Assembly (NCBI GenBank): GCA_035606665.1 | Contig: DATNEY010000008.1 | Coordinates: 1-64,000 of the forward strand | Reading direction: 5' to 3' | DNA: 64,000 nt | From: DASUGC01 sp035606665 | GTDB lineage: Bacteria; Acidobacteriota; Vicinamibacteria; Vicinamibacterales; SCN-69-37 | Shown here: one piece after another, positions 18,438 to 27,766 of the stretch | Layout of the letters: each line of letters begins with the position of its first letter | How positions within the stretch are numbered: position 1 is the first letter of the stretch | The notes under the pieces: model-generated | Databases searched by the model: none | What the model saw: the letters and a program-made list of their open reading frames with translations, nothing else | What the model was told of the DNA's origin: nothing | Program-made: the position numbers and the translations under genes

Positions 18438-19276
18438 CTCCGGCTGACGTCGAGATTCGCGATCTCACATCCCTCGAGGACTGCCGGGCCGTTGTCGCGA
18501 TTCAGAAAGAAGTGTGGGGGCGCGACGGTGAGACGGTGCCCGCGTCAGTCCTCTTCGTATCAGCCAAGCGGGGAGGTATCCTGCTCGGCGCCGCGGCGCC
18601 CGGCCTCGCCGGCTTCGTCTGGTCCATGCCGGGGGTACGTGATGGCGTCCGCACGCACTGGTCGCACATGCTCGGCGTGCTTCCCGGTCACCGCGAGCAG
18701 CGGCTGGGCGAGCGGCTGAAGTGGGCGCAGCGGCAGCGCGCGATCGCGCAGGGTGCGGAGATCATCGAGTGGACGTTCGATCCGCTCCAGGCGGCGAACG
18801 CGCATTTCAATCTGAACGTGCTGGGCGGCGTTGGCGCGAGCTACGGCGTCGACATCTACGGCGCGCTGTCCGGGCCGCTGCACCGGGGCACCCCGACAGA
18901 TCGACTGATCGTCGAATGGCGGATCCGCGATCCCCATGTCCTTCGCCGTTTCGAAGCCCGGCAACGCTCCGGTCCGGCGGGTTTAGTGGCGAGAAGCGCG
19001 GAAGTCCTCGCGGCGCCGGCGGCTCTCGACACGTTCGAACGTGACGGCTGGATTCACCCGCAGCCGGCCGCGAGCAGGCCTGCCGATCGGCGACTCCTCC
19101 TTCCAATTCCGCCGCGCTTTCTGGAGATGCAGCAACAGGCCACCAGCGTGGCGCTCTCGTGGCGCCTTGCCGTGCGCGATGTCATGACCGACGCGCTGGG
19201 CCGCGGCTATCGTGCCGTGGACTTTCTGCTCGACCGTGAGCGGGGCGGGGGGACTTACGTGCTGGCGAAAGACTGA
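18434..19276 (+). CDS. Predicted GNAT-superfamily acetyltransferase
   Basis: The 280-residue protein resembles the family of predicted GNAT acyltransferases recognisable from SHMLGVLPGHREQRLGERLKWAQRQRA (acetyl-CoA-binding loop) and IEWTFDPLQAANAHFNLNVLGG. GNAT enzymes move an acyl group from acyl-CoA to an amine; the acceptor is unknown. It overlaps the upstream HAD gene by 4 bases, so the two are co-translated and may act on one pathway. The C-terminal third (about residues 180-280) is a separate region with MQQQATSVALSWRLAVRDV. Confidence 0.75.
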   Translation: MTPADVEIRDLTSLEDCRAVVAIQKEVWGRDGETVPASVLFVSAKRGGILLGAAAPGLAGFVWSMPGVRDGVRTHWSHMLGVLPGHREQRLGERLKWAQRQRAIAQGAEIIEWTFDPLQAANAHFNLNVLGGVGASYGVDIYGALSGPLHRGTPTDRLIVEWRIRDPHVLRRFEARQRSGPAGLVARSAEVLAAPAALDTFERDGWIHPQPAASRPADRRLLLPIPPRFLEMQQQATSVALSWRLAVRDVMTDALGRGYRAVDFLLDRERGGGTYVLAKD

Positions 19277-19358
19277 CGCTCGCTCAAGTTGCAAGCAACA
19301 AGCCGCAAGAGGCAAGTGCTCGGCGTTGTGTCTTGCGACTTGCAAGTTGTGAGTTGCG
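19277..19358. terminator. Imperfect palindrome between convergent genes
   Basis: The spacer contains CAAGTTGCAAGCAACAAG on the left and CTTGCGACTTGCAAGTTGTG on the right, able to form a long imperfect stem. It separates the convergent GNAT and HIT genes and probably ends both transcripts. Confidence 0.5.
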
Positions 19359-19703
19359 TCAACCCGGTGGCCAGGTCATTCTGCGGCCGCCCAGCAGGTG
19401 CAGGTGCAGATGAAAGACCGTCTGGCCGGCGTCCGCATTGCAGTTGATGACCGTTCTGTATCCGCCGGACGAGTAGCCGCGTGCCGACGCAAGGGTAGAC
19501 GCCAGGCGCACCATGGATCCGACCAGCTGGTCGTGTTCGGCGAGCACGTCATTCAATGTCGCAATGTGTTCGCGTGGTACGACCAGCAGATGCATCGGCG
19601 CTTGGGGATTGATGTCCTCGAACGCGATCAGGCGATCGTCCTCGTGGACCTTCTTTGCAGGCACTTCTCCATTGGCGATGCGGCAAAAAAGGCAGCTCGA
19701 CAT
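19359..19703 (-). CDS. HIT-family nucleotide hydrolase or transferase
   Basis: The 114-residue histidine-triad protein probably hydrolyses adenosine phosphoramidates or dinucleotides. The active-site triad is in FHLHLHLLGG near the C-terminus. Cys pairs near the N-terminus (CLFC) are typical of the Hint branch. The start at 19703 gives the family N-terminus MSSCLFCRI; a GTG at 19721 overlapping the prmC stop is an alternative. It is the last gene of prfA-prmC-hit. Confidence 0.9.
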   Translation of the reverse strand: MSSCLFCRIANGEVPAKKVHEDDRLIAFEDINPQAPMHLLVVPREHIATLNDVLAEHDQLVGSMVRLASTLASARGYSSGGYRTVINCNADAGQTVFHLHLHLLGGRRMTWPPG

Positions 19704-19717
19704 GCTGCCATTATCGG

Positions 19718-20590
19718 TCACGCGCGACGGTGCGCGACGACCACGCGGGGGATGCCGTGGAGATCCGGTCGAATGGAGTCGAGCCGGAGGCCGGCGCGTG
19801 TCACGATGGCCGAAACGGCGTCGGCCTGACCGGCTCCGATTTCCATGACGAGCGCGCCGTCTTCGGCGAGGGCCTGTGTCGCCGCCGGAACCAGCGCCCG
19901 AATCACATCCAGCCCATCGTCTCCGGCAAAGAGCGCTGACGCGGGTTCGAAGTCATTGACGTCGGCCGTAAGCGACGCGCGATCCCGCTCGGCTACGTAG
20001 GGTGGATTGCTGACGATGAGCTGCGCGTGGGGCAGCGCGGGCGGGAAGAAGGCCGCGTTCGATACCTGATGAAACCGGACGTTCCCAGCGCCGAGCGCGG
20101 TTGCGTTCGCGCGTGCGGCGTCCAGCGCTTCGGCCGAGACGTCCGTAGCAATCACCCTCGCGCCCGGCACTTCCAGCGCCAACGTGATCGCAATGCACCC
20201 GCTCCCGGTGCCCACATCGATGATGAGCGGCCCCGCGGAACCCAAGGATCCCAAGGATCCAGCGATCTCGATCGCCGCCTCGACGAGTCCCTCCGTCTCC
20301 GGCCTCGGGATGAGCGTCGCCGGCGTGACCCGAAAGTCCCGCCCGTAGAACTCGCGGGTTCCCGTGAGGTACGCCATCGGCTCGTGCCGGGCTCGTCGAG
20401 CGATGAGCGCTGCGAGCTTGCGATCGAACCCGGCAGGCGCGGATTCCCACGCCCGCGCCAGCCATTCGGCCAGTGACCAGCCGAGGACGAAGCGGGCGAG
20501 CAGGACTGCATCGCGGCGGGCGTCCTCGCTGGGCAATCCCGATTTGAACAGCGTGGCTCCAGCGTGCGCGACGCACTCGTGGAGAGTCAC
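19718..20590 (-). CDS. prmC: Release-factor glutamine methyltransferase
   Basis: PrmC methylates the Gln of the GGQ motif in release factors 1 and 2. The 290-residue protein has an N-terminal helical domain and a SAM-binding Rossmann domain with VGTGSGCIAI. The catalytic motif is NPPYV in LIVSNPPYVAERD. The GTG start lies 7 bases after the prfA stop, so enzyme and substrate are co-expressed. Confidence 0.94.
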   Translation of the reverse strand: MTLHECVAHAGATLFKSGLPSEDARRDAVLLARFVLGWSLAEWLARAWESAPAGFDRKLAALIARRARHEPMAYLTGTREFYGRDFRVTPATLIPRPETEGLVEAAIEIAGSLGSLGSAGPLIIDVGTGSGCIAITLALEVPGARVIATDVSAEALDAARANATALGAGNVRFHQVSNAAFFPPALPHAQLIVSNPPYVAERDRASLTADVNDFEPASALFAGDDGLDVIRALVPAATQALAEDGALVMEIGAGQADAVSAIVTRAGLRLDSIRPDLHGIPRVVVAHRRA

Positions 20591-20597
20591 AACGTGA

Positions 20598-21698
20598 TCA
20601 GGCCTCGACGATGTCGGATTCCGTGGCCTGCTTCAGTTTGTCCGAATCGACACGCGCCTGGGCCTGGGCGATGAGCTCGTCCAGGTCGCCCTCGAGCGCG
20701 CGGTCGAGCTGGTGCATCGTGAAGTTGATGCGATGGTCGGTGATCCGGTTTTCCTTGAAGTTGTAGGTCCGGATCTTCTCGGACCGTTCTCCGGTGCCCA
20801 CCTGGCCGCGCCGTTCCTTCGCGATGGCGTCCTGCTGCTTGCGGAGCTCCATTTCGTAGAGCCGCGAACGGAGCACCTTCATCGCTTTTGCGCGGTTCTT
20901 GATCTGCGACTTTTCGTCCTGCTGTGACACGACAGTGCCGGTCGGGATGTGGGTCACGCGCACGGCCGAATAGGTCGTGTTGACGCTCTGGCCTCCGGGT
21001 CCACTCGAACAGAAGGTGTCGACGCGAAGATCTTTCGGATCGATCTGGATATCGACTTCCTCGGCCTCGGGCAGCACCGCGACCGTTGACGTCGACGTGT
21101 GGATGCGCCCGCTCGCCTCGGTGACCGGCACTCGTTGTACGCGATGCACGCCGCTCTCGTGCTTCAGCTGCCGATAGACGCCCTTGCCCTCGACCGACGC
21201 GACGACTTCCTTCACGCCGCCGGTGCCGGTGTCGCTCATGTTCATGACGTCGACCTTCCAGCCCTTCCGCTCGGCGTAACGCGAGTACATCCGGAACAGG
21301 TCGCCTGCAAAAAGCGCGGCCTCGTCGCCGCCCGTGCCCGCTCGTATTTCGAGGACCACGTTCCGATCGTCGTTCGGATCCTTCGGGACGAGCAGAACCT
21401 TGATCTCCTCGAGCAGGGCCGCCAGCTCGCGCTCGAGCCGCTCGATCTCGTCCTCGGCCATCTCCGTCATCTCCGGATCCCCGGAGGCGGCGACGTCACG
21501 GGCTTGCGCGAGCTCGTCGGCGAGCTGAAGGTGCTTCCGGTGGGACTCGACAAGTGGTTCGATCTCCGCCAGCTCCTTCGCATGCGCGCGATAGATCTGC
21601 GGATTCGCCTGAATGGCGGAATCGCTCACGAGGCGCGTCAGCTCCTCGTAGCGCGCCGTGACCGCTTTCAGTTTCTCGAGTACCTGTGGAGTCATCAT
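20598..21698 (-). CDS. prfA: Peptide chain release factor 1
   Basis: RF1 ends translation at UAA and UAG. The start is set at the first of two adjacent ATGs (21698, 21695), giving 366 residues, the usual length; the frame is open upstream without support. The GGQ motif for peptidyl-tRNA hydrolysis is in CSSGPGGQSVNTT. The codon-recognition region lies near residues 185-190 in HRVQRVPVTEASGRIHTST. It leads the prfA-prmC-HIT operon. Confidence 0.96.
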   Translation of the reverse strand: MMTPQVLEKLKAVTARYEELTRLVSDSAIQANPQIYRAHAKELAEIEPLVESHRKHLQLADELAQARDVAASGDPEMTEMAEDEIERLERELAALLEEIKVLLVPKDPNDDRNVVLEIRAGTGGDEAALFAGDLFRMYSRYAERKGWKVDVMNMSDTGTGGVKEVVASVEGKGVYRQLKHESGVHRVQRVPVTEASGRIHTSTSTVAVLPEAEEVDIQIDPKDLRVDTFCSSGPGGQSVNTTYSAVRVTHIPTGTVVSQQDEKSQIKNRAKAMKVLRSRLYEMELRKQQDAIAKERRGQVGTGERSEKIRTYNFKENRITDHRINFTMHQLDRALEGDLDELIAQAQARVDSDKLKQATESDIVEA

Positions 21699-21712
21699 TT
21701 CGTTTGCGTAAA

Positions 21713-21766
21713 CCGGGCCTTCAGGCCCGGCGGGCTCGGCGACCCTCAAGGGCCGCCCTACGTTCT
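21713..21766. repeat. Double-hairpin REP-like element
   Basis: A perfect 8-bp stem around CCTTCAGG (21713-21730) is followed by a second, less perfect hairpin around CCCTCAAGGG. It lies in the short gap between moaD and prfA. The layout matches the element at 29311-29360, also built as two hairpins joined by CGGCG. Confidence 0.6.
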
Positions 21767-21778
21767 ACCCGACTGTTG

Positions 21779-22024
21779 TTAGCCGCCGGAGACCGGCGGA
21801 AGAAATGCAATGACGTCACCGTCCTGTACGGTGGCGGTCATGCGCGCGAAGTCCTCGTTCCTCGCGCACGATACGGCTGTGGTGAAGGCCGTCAGCGCCG
21901 GATACGCCGCCGCCGACTGCTGCCAGACCTCGGCGATCGTGGCCCCGGACTGCACGTCGCAGGGCCACTCCGACCGGCCCGCCAGTTCGCGAAGCCGAGC
22001 GAATACCTGAACGGTTACGCGCAT
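21779..22024 (-). CDS. moaD: Molybdopterin synthase small subunit
   Basis: MoaD is the ubiquitin-like sulfur carrier that donates sulfur to precursor Z in molybdenum-cofactor synthesis. The 81-residue protein ends with the required Gly-Gly (LPPVSGG), which is thiocarboxylated. The start at 22024 overlaps moaE by 10 bases. The N-terminal MRVTVQVFARLRELAGR is the family pattern. Confidence 0.92.
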   Translation of the reverse strand: MRVTVQVFARLRELAGRSEWPCDVQSGATIAEVWQQSAAAYPALTAFTTAVSCARNEDFARMTATVQDGDVIAFLPPVSGG

Positions 22025-22509
22025 GCCACCTCGCGCGCCCGCGTTCTCGCCGCCTCGTCGTCCACGTCGGCCACCGCGCCCTCGACCCAGGCGTCCCCAT
22101 CGGCGAAGTACTCGTGTTTCCAGACGGGAAGCACCTGCTTGACGCGTTCGATGGCGTACCGGCACGCGCGAAACGCCTCGTCACGGTGCGCGGCGACCGC
22201 GGCTATCGCCACGCTCGCTTCGCCGACATCCAGCCGGCCCACGCGGTGATGGATGCCGACGCCGGCATCCGGCCAGGCCGCTCGAATCTCCGCGTCGATC
22301 CGATCGAAGGCCTTCATCGCCAGCGGCTGGAACGCCTCGTATTCGAGGTATGTCACGACGCGGCCCTTGTGCGTGGCGCGCACGACCCCAACGAACGTGG
22401 CGATGCCGCCGCAGCCCTCGCCGGCATGACGCGCCGCCGCTTCGAGGCTCGACGCCAGTCGCTCGACCGAGAGGGGCTCGGATGTCACGAGAAACCGGGG
22501 CACGGACAT
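22015..22509 (-). CDS. moaE: Molybdopterin synthase catalytic subunit
   Basis: MoaE forms the heterotetramer with MoaD that makes molybdopterin. The 164-residue protein has the family blocks GGIATFVGVVR, YLEYEAFQPLAMK, HRVGRLDVGEASVAI and the catalytic Lys region VWKHEYF. The ATG at 22509 sits 7 bases from a TATACT box and has no ribosome-binding site, so a leaderless transcript is likely. It is followed by moaD. Confidence 0.94.
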   Translation of the reverse strand: MSVPRFLVTSEPLSVERLASSLEAAARHAGEGCGGIATFVGVVRATHKGRVVTYLEYEAFQPLAMKAFDRIDAEIRAAWPDAGVGIHHRVGRLDVGEASVAIAAVAAHRDEAFRACRYAIERVKQVLPVWKHEYFADGDAWVEGAVADVDDEAARTRAREVACA

Positions 22510-22515
22510 CAACAA

Positions 22516-22521
22516 AGTATA
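22516..22521 (-). promoter_or_regulatory. -10 box of moaED, leaderless type
   Basis: TATACT on the minus strand ends 6 bases before the moaE ATG, placing the expected transcript start at the start codon. The -35 region is poor. Confidence 0.55.
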
Positions 22522-22537
22522 AGGTTCCCGAGGTTCC

Positions 22538-23338
<801 letters not shown>

Positions 23339-23342
23339 GGTA

Positions 23343-23981
23343 ATGATCGCCAACGTATTCTCGCTTGATCGCTGGGGACCCCTGCACCCCAGCTCGGGAT
23401 CTCTGCTGGTTCACTCGTTCGGCGCCACGCGTGTGTCCGTGCGCGCGGCTGCCGTGGGATTGGCCGTGCTCGTCACCGCCGCTGCCGCACAGTTTACGCT
23501 GCCGCTCCCGGGCACCGCGGTGCCGATCGTGCTGACGCCGTTTGCCGTGATGCTCGTTGGCGCGGCGCTCGGCTCGCGTCTCGGTTTCATGAGCCAGGTG
23601 CTGTACCTCGCGGCCGGCGCCGCGGGTCTTCCGGTGTTCGCGCCGTCGATCGTTCTGCCGCCCGGAGCAGGCCGCCTCATCGGTCCGACCGGTGGCTATC
23701 TGCTCGCGTATCCGGTCGCGGCATTCGTGACGGGATGGCTGGCCGAGCGCGGCTGGGATCGCCGCTACTTCACGTCGTTTCTGAGCATGCTCGCCGGGCT
23801 GTCGATCATCTTCATCGGCGGCGTCTCCTGGCTCTCGTTGATGCCGGGCCAGACTCTCTCATCCGCGATCGCGGGCGGCTTCCTCGCGCACATCGGGTTG
23901 GATCTGGTGAAAGCGGCGGTGGCGGCCAAGGTCCTGCCGCTTGCCTGGAAGATCTATCTTCCGAAGACCAGCAAATACTGA
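23343..23981 (+). CDS. bioY: Biotin transporter substrate-binding component BioY
   Basis: BioY is the membrane S-component of an energy-coupling-factor biotin transporter. The 212-residue protein has about six membrane segments. The family features are TLPLPGTAVPIVLTPFAVMLVGAALGSR and GRLIGPTGGYLLAYPVAAFV. No EcfA/EcfT genes are adjacent, so it must use shared ECF modules or act alone. It is divergent from thiD and its 3' end overlaps the convergent methyltransferase gene by 28 bases. Confidence 0.92.
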   Translation: MIANVFSLDRWGPLHPSSGSLLVHSFGATRVSVRAAAVGLAVLVTAAAAQFTLPLPGTAVPIVLTPFAVMLVGAALGSRLGFMSQVLYLAAGAAGLPVFAPSIVLPPGAGRLIGPTGGYLLAYPVAAFVTGWLAERGWDRRYFTSFLSMLAGLSIIFIGGVSWLSLMPGQTLSSAIAGGFLAHIGLDLVKAAVAAKVLPLAWKIYLPKTSKY

Positions 23982-24619
23982 TACTTCAGGTACGTCTCGT
24001 GGCGGATGAGCTTGAGTCCCGCCGCCGCGGCATGTTCCTTGATGGTCTCGGGACTGATCCGATCCTCGAGCTCCGGTCCCGGCCCGCCGGCGCCATCCAG
24101 CTTGAAGTCGACGATGCCCAGCTTGCCGTTTGGGGCGAGTGACGCGGCAATCCGCTGCAACACGACAATGGGCTCGCGTATCTGCGGATAGGTATCCACC
24201 ATCAGCACGGCATTGAGGCCGGGCGGCAGTTGCGGATCGGCAGCCGTGCCGAGCTTGGGCTCGACGTTCTTGAGGTCTTCCCGCGCGACCCGTCGGCGGA
24301 TCGATTCGATCATCCGCGGCTGGATGTCCTCGGCATAGACGAGGCCGTTGGGGCCCACGCGTTTGGCCAGCCGGATCGTGAACCAGCCCCCCCCGGCGCC
24401 GATGTCGGCGACGCGGGCGCCGTCGTAGATGCCGAGTGAGTCCATGACGCGCTGGGGCTGCTGCCAGTCTTCGCGGCCCGCCGCTTCAAGCAGGCCCAAT
24501 TGTTCCGGTGGAAACAGGCGAGTGTGCGTGTCGCGTTGCTGCGCGCGCTCCGGCGTCACCGCCGCGACCGCGGCAATCGCCGCAACTGCGGCGAACGTGG
24601 CGACGAAGGCTCGCTTCAC
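23954..24619 (-). CDS. Exported SAM-dependent methyltransferase-like protein
   Basis: The 221-residue protein begins with a signal peptide (about residues 1-25, Ala/Val-rich) followed by a Rossmann methyltransferase fold. The SAM-binding motif is VADIGAGGGWFTIRLA, and the post-motif acidic residue is in VYAEDIQ. An exported methyltransferase is odd because SAM is cytoplasmic; such proteins are nevertheless common in Acidobacteria-like genomes. It overlaps pgi upstream by 4 bases and bioY on the opposite strand by 28. The substrate is unknown. Confidence 0.82.
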   Translation of the reverse strand: MKRAFVATFAAVAAIAAVAAVTPERAQQRDTHTRLFPPEQLGLLEAAGREDWQQPQRVMDSLGIYDGARVADIGAGGGWFTIRLAKRVGPNGLVYAEDIQPRMIESIRRRVAREDLKNVEPKLGTAADPQLPPGLNAVLMVDTYPQIREPIVVLQRIAASLAPNGKLGIVDFKLDGAGGPGPELEDRISPETIKEHAAAAGLKLIRHETYLKYQYLLVFGR

Positions 24620-26229
24620 TTGCTCAACCGTTCGAGGAGACGCGAGAGAACGACCGTGAAATCAGCGGTCGGGTCATCCAGGTGATAGTGAATGACCTCG
24701 CGGCCGTTCGCCACGAGTGCCTCGAAGTCACCGAGTGCTTGCGCGAGCTTCAGGGTGCTGAACGTGTAGGGCAGTCCGGGCACCGGCGTCGCCGTCGCGT
24801 CTACTGCTGTGAGCAGCACGAAGACCCCGGTGTTCGGCCCGCCCTTGTGAAACTGTCCGGTCGAGTGGAGGTACCGGGGACCGATACCGTGCGTGGTGGC
24901 GAGTCCGGTCCGGCGCCGCACGTTCGCGCGCAGCTGGCCGATGAGATCCGCGCGGCGCTCATCAGCCGGAAGGTAGTCGAGGACCGCGAGATAACGCCGG
25001 CGCGGCGATGCCGGCTGCCAGGTCGGCCGGAATTCACGGCGTGAGTAACCGTCGCCCCGCTCGAACGGCGGATCGAAGTGAAATGCGCCATGCGCGTGTT
25101 TCAGGTCGAGTTGAGCCTGCGTCCGCAGTTTCGCTTCGCGCACGTTCGGTTCGTCGAACGGATTCATGGCGAGAGCCGCGCCGGTCACAGCCGTCGCGAA
25201 TTCCCAGCGGAAGAATTCCGCCCCGAGCTCTGCCGTTGAGGATGGGATGCGCAGCACCGGGCACCCCGCCGCCTCGAGATCGCGCACCAACGGCGCCGCC
25301 ACGCCATCAGGTGTCGTGGACATCGAGACGAAGGCTCGATCGGCGGCGTACTCGGCGACACGCCCGACCGGCTCGCCGACGATCGGCAGCACGCCGCGGC
25401 TGTCCTTGCCCGTGCTCTCGGCGACGAGCTGTTCGATCCAGGGGCCGAGCGGCGCGAGCTCCTCGGAGAGCAGCAGCGTGAGCTTGTCCCGGCCCTCGGC
25501 CGCGTTTTGCGCGAGGAATGCGCCAAGCCGCAGGCCCGGATTGTCGTCCGCGTCGCCATGGCATTGAACGGCCATGCGTTCGGCGCTCCGGCCAAGTGCC
25601 GCGATGTCGAGACCCAGCAGCGCGGCGGGGACGAGGCCGAAGAGTGAGAGCGCTGAGTAGCGGCCGCCGATGTCCGGCGGATTGATGAACGTGTCGCGAT
25701 AGCGCCGATCGACCGCCAGGGATTCGAGCACCGTGCCGGGATCGGTCACTGCGACGAAGTGCGGGCCCGCGCGGCCGTCGAGCCGATCGGACATGATGGA
25801 GAAGAAGTGGCGTTCCAGAGACGACACTTCGATCGTCGATCCGCTCTTGCTCGCCACGATGAAGAGCGTGTGGGCCGGATCGAGGGCCTCGGTCGTGGCC
25901 CGGATCGCACGTTCGTCGGTCGTGTCGAGGACGCCCAGGCGGCAGCTGCGATCGCGGAAACCCGGGACGTCGCGGAACACCTCGGCACAGAGGCTGCTCC
26001 CCCCCATACCGATGAGGAAGACGTCGTTCAGGCCATCCGTCCGGATCGACCCTGCGAATTCGGCGAGGCGCGGGACGTGGTCGGCGATAGCGGCCGGCGC
26101 GTCCAGCCAGCCCAGGCGGCCGTTGATGGCCTCCTGTACGCTTTCAGCGGCCCGGGCGCCGACGAAAACGGCCGGATCGCGGCGCCAGATACGGCTGGCA
26201 ATTCGTCCCGAGGCAAGCGCGGTCAACAT
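24616..26229 (-). CDS. pgi: Glucose-6-phosphate isomerase, type found in transaldolase-PGI fusions
   Basis: The 537-residue protein interconverts glucose-6-P and fructose-6-P. The sugar-phosphate SIS domains show FLIGMGGSSLCAEVF and VASKSGSTIEVSS, and the C-terminal region has HGIGPRYLHSTGQFHKGGP. This pattern resembles the isomerase half of bifunctional transaldolase/isomerase proteins rather than the E. coli enzyme. Here no transaldolase domain precedes it; the gene starts with an ATG at 26229 and erpA diverges upstream. It overlaps the exported methyltransferase by 4 bases. Confidence 0.88.
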   Translation of the reverse strand: MLTALASGRIASRIWRRDPAVFVGARAAESVQEAINGRLGWLDAPAAIADHVPRLAEFAGSIRTDGLNDVFLIGMGGSSLCAEVFRDVPGFRDRSCRLGVLDTTDERAIRATTEALDPAHTLFIVASKSGSTIEVSSLERHFFSIMSDRLDGRAGPHFVAVTDPGTVLESLAVDRRYRDTFINPPDIGGRYSALSLFGLVPAALLGLDIAALGRSAERMAVQCHGDADDNPGLRLGAFLAQNAAEGRDKLTLLLSEELAPLGPWIEQLVAESTGKDSRGVLPIVGEPVGRVAEYAADRAFVSMSTTPDGVAAPLVRDLEAAGCPVLRIPSSTAELGAEFFRWEFATAVTGAALAMNPFDEPNVREAKLRTQAQLDLKHAHGAFHFDPPFERGDGYSRREFRPTWQPASPRRRYLAVLDYLPADERRADLIGQLRANVRRRTGLATTHGIGPRYLHSTGQFHKGGPNTGVFVLLTAVDATATPVPGLPYTFSTLKLAQALGDFEALVANGREVIHYHLDDPTADFTVVLSRLLERLSK

Positions 26230-26322
26230 GTGTGGTAACGCGGGAGGACGCTATGACTCGGCGTGGTTCTGGCCTGAAGCCACGGGTGTACCACGCCGCG
26301 TCAAGCGTCTCCCGCTTGCCGC

Positions 26323-26328
26323 TATAAT
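26323..26328 (+). promoter_or_regulatory. -10 box of erpA, leaderless type
   Basis: A perfect TATAAT lies 7 bases before the erpA ATG at 26336, so the transcript should start at or next to the start codon. No ribosome-binding site is present and the -35 is weak. Confidence 0.6.
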
Positions 26329-26335
26329 TACTAGC

Positions 26336-26665
26336 ATGATCAACGTGACTGAAACGGCCGCCGAGAAGATTACCGAGCTGCTGGCCGAGGAAAACCGGCC
26401 GGGTGCAGGACTGCGCGTCTTCGTGCAGGGTGGCGGATGCTCGGGATTCCAATACGGGCTGATGATCGACGAGGGCGAGGGCGACCCCGCCTCCGATCAG
26501 ACCTTTGAGGTCAACGGCGTGCGGCTCTATGTGGATCCGATCAGCCTGCGTTATCTCAAGGGCGCCGAGGTCGACTTCGTCGACAACAGCATGGGCGGCG
26601 GATTCACCATCAAGAACCCCAACGCCAAGTCGACCTGCGGCTGCGGCTCGTCCTTCTCCGCCTAA
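26336..26665 (+). CDS. erpA: A-type iron-sulfur carrier protein (ErpA/IscA)
   Basis: The 109-residue protein receives Fe-S clusters and delivers them to apoproteins. The three ligand cysteines are present: GGGCSGFQYGL and the C-terminal TCGCGSSFS pair. Length and the NPNAKSTCGCG ending are characteristic. The promoter suggests a leaderless mRNA. The Fur-rubrerythrin gene follows after 23 bases, linking Fe-S assembly to an iron/oxidant sensor. Confidence 0.94.
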   Translation: MINVTETAAEKITELLAEENRPGAGLRVFVQGGGCSGFQYGLMIDEGEGDPASDQTFEVNGVRLYVDPISLRYLKGAEVDFVDNSMGGGFTIKNPNAKSTCGCGSSFSA

Positions 26666-26688
26666 GGCGCTTTGAGTTAGAGGGGCCC

Positions 26689-27651
26689 GTGGCCATTCCG
26701 TCCGCGACCGAGTTCGTCGAAAAACTCCGTCCCGCGGGCGGACGCCGATCCGGCAAGCGCGACTTCATTGTCAACGTGTTCCTCCGGCAGGAGGGACACA
26801 TCAGTGCCGAGCAACTGGTCGATCTGATCCGTCGCGAGGATTCACAGATCAGCCAGGCGACCATCTACCGCACGCTGCAGTGGATGGTCGAAGCCGGGAT
26901 CGCGCGCCGCGTCGACTTCGGCGAGGGCCGGTTCCGGTTCGAGCACTCCTACCGGCATCCCCGGCACTTTCATCTGATCTGCAAGTCATGCAATCAGTCG
27001 TTCGAGTTCCTGAGCTCCGACATCGAGACGCTCGTCGAGGAGGTTGCGGCCGCACGCCGTTTCTCGCCTCGCCAGAGCGTCCTGCAGATCTACGGCACCT
27101 GTGAAGCCTGCAGCACCGGCCAGGCGGCCGCGCCGCCCGGCGTGCCCACGGACGCGGTGTTTGCTCGCGATGCGTTGCGGATGGCGATTGCGACCGAGCG
27201 CAGCGGGCGCGAGTTCTACACGCGAGCGGCGCAGATCACCAGCGATCGCCGCGGCCGGCAGGTCTTCGAGCGGCTCGCGACGGAGGAGCAGGACCATTTC
27301 GGACGGCTGGAGTCGCGCTACAAGGAGTTGCTGGCGCAGCATCCCGGCCTCGAAGCCGAGCCGACGTTCCTGTTCTTCAAGGGCGCGGCGAACGGGTTGT
27401 TTGCCGCCGGCACGGAGGAGCTGAAGAAGGGCGTCGACGATCGGCAGGCGCTGCTCATCGGGATCCGCTGCGAGCGCGGATCGCACAGGTTCTTCAAGAA
27501 ATACGGCGAGCGCTTCGAGGAGTCCGAGGGCAAGCGCATCTTCCTCGAGTTCGCCGACGAGGAGCGCGAGCACCTCGATCTGCTCATTCGCGAGTACAAA
27601 TTGCTGCTCTCGCGCAAGCCCGCGAAGACCTCAGGGCGTCGGTCCGCGTGA
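26689..27651 (+). CDS. Fur-family regulator fused to a rubrerythrin-like diiron domain
   Basis: The 320-residue protein combines two modules. Residues about 10-140 are a Fur/PerR-type repressor: a winged helix (ISQATIYRTLQWMVEAGIARRV), the metal-binding HPRHFHLICKSC loop, and a structural zinc pair in YGTCEAC. Residues about 155-312 form a four-helix ferritin-like bundle with diiron ligands: Glu in ATERSGREFY, ExxH in TEEQDHF, Glu in CERGSHRF, and ExxH in DEEREHL. An iron or peroxide sensor coupled to an iron/peroxide-reactive centre is inferred. The GTG start has AGAGGGG before it. It follows erpA by 23 bases. Confidence 0.88.
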   Translation: MAIPSATEFVEKLRPAGGRRSGKRDFIVNVFLRQEGHISAEQLVDLIRREDSQISQATIYRTLQWMVEAGIARRVDFGEGRFRFEHSYRHPRHFHLICKSCNQSFEFLSSDIETLVEEVAAARRFSPRQSVLQIYGTCEACSTGQAAAPPGVPTDAVFARDALRMAIATERSGREFYTRAAQITSDRRGRQVFERLATEEQDHFGRLESRYKELLAQHPGLEAEPTFLFFKGAANGLFAAGTEELKKGVDDRQALLIGIRCERGSHRFFKKYGERFEESEGKRIFLEFADEEREHLDLLIREYKLLLSRKPAKTSGRRSA

Positions 27652-27656
27652 GGCAT

Positions 27657-27759
27657 AGCGAACGAGCCGTGCGAGTGAGCCGCGTGAGCGGAGCGGGTCT
27701 TTGGGGCCCCCGCGAGCGAGCGCGTAAGAGGGGGGCGGCGGCGACGAAGTCCCCCCGCG
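27657..27759 (+). repeat. Dispersed intergenic repeat, copy A
   Basis: This stretch of about 103 bases, just after the Fur-rubrerythrin stop, reappears in reverse orientation at 48525-48625. Shared blocks include AGCGAACGAG, TGCGAGTGAGCCGCG, CGCGAGCGAGCGCGTAAG and GACGAAGTCCCCCCGC. Both copies begin right after one gene's stop and end just before the next co-oriented gene. No coding function is apparent. Confidence 0.75.
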
Positions 27760-27766
27760 TTTCCGA

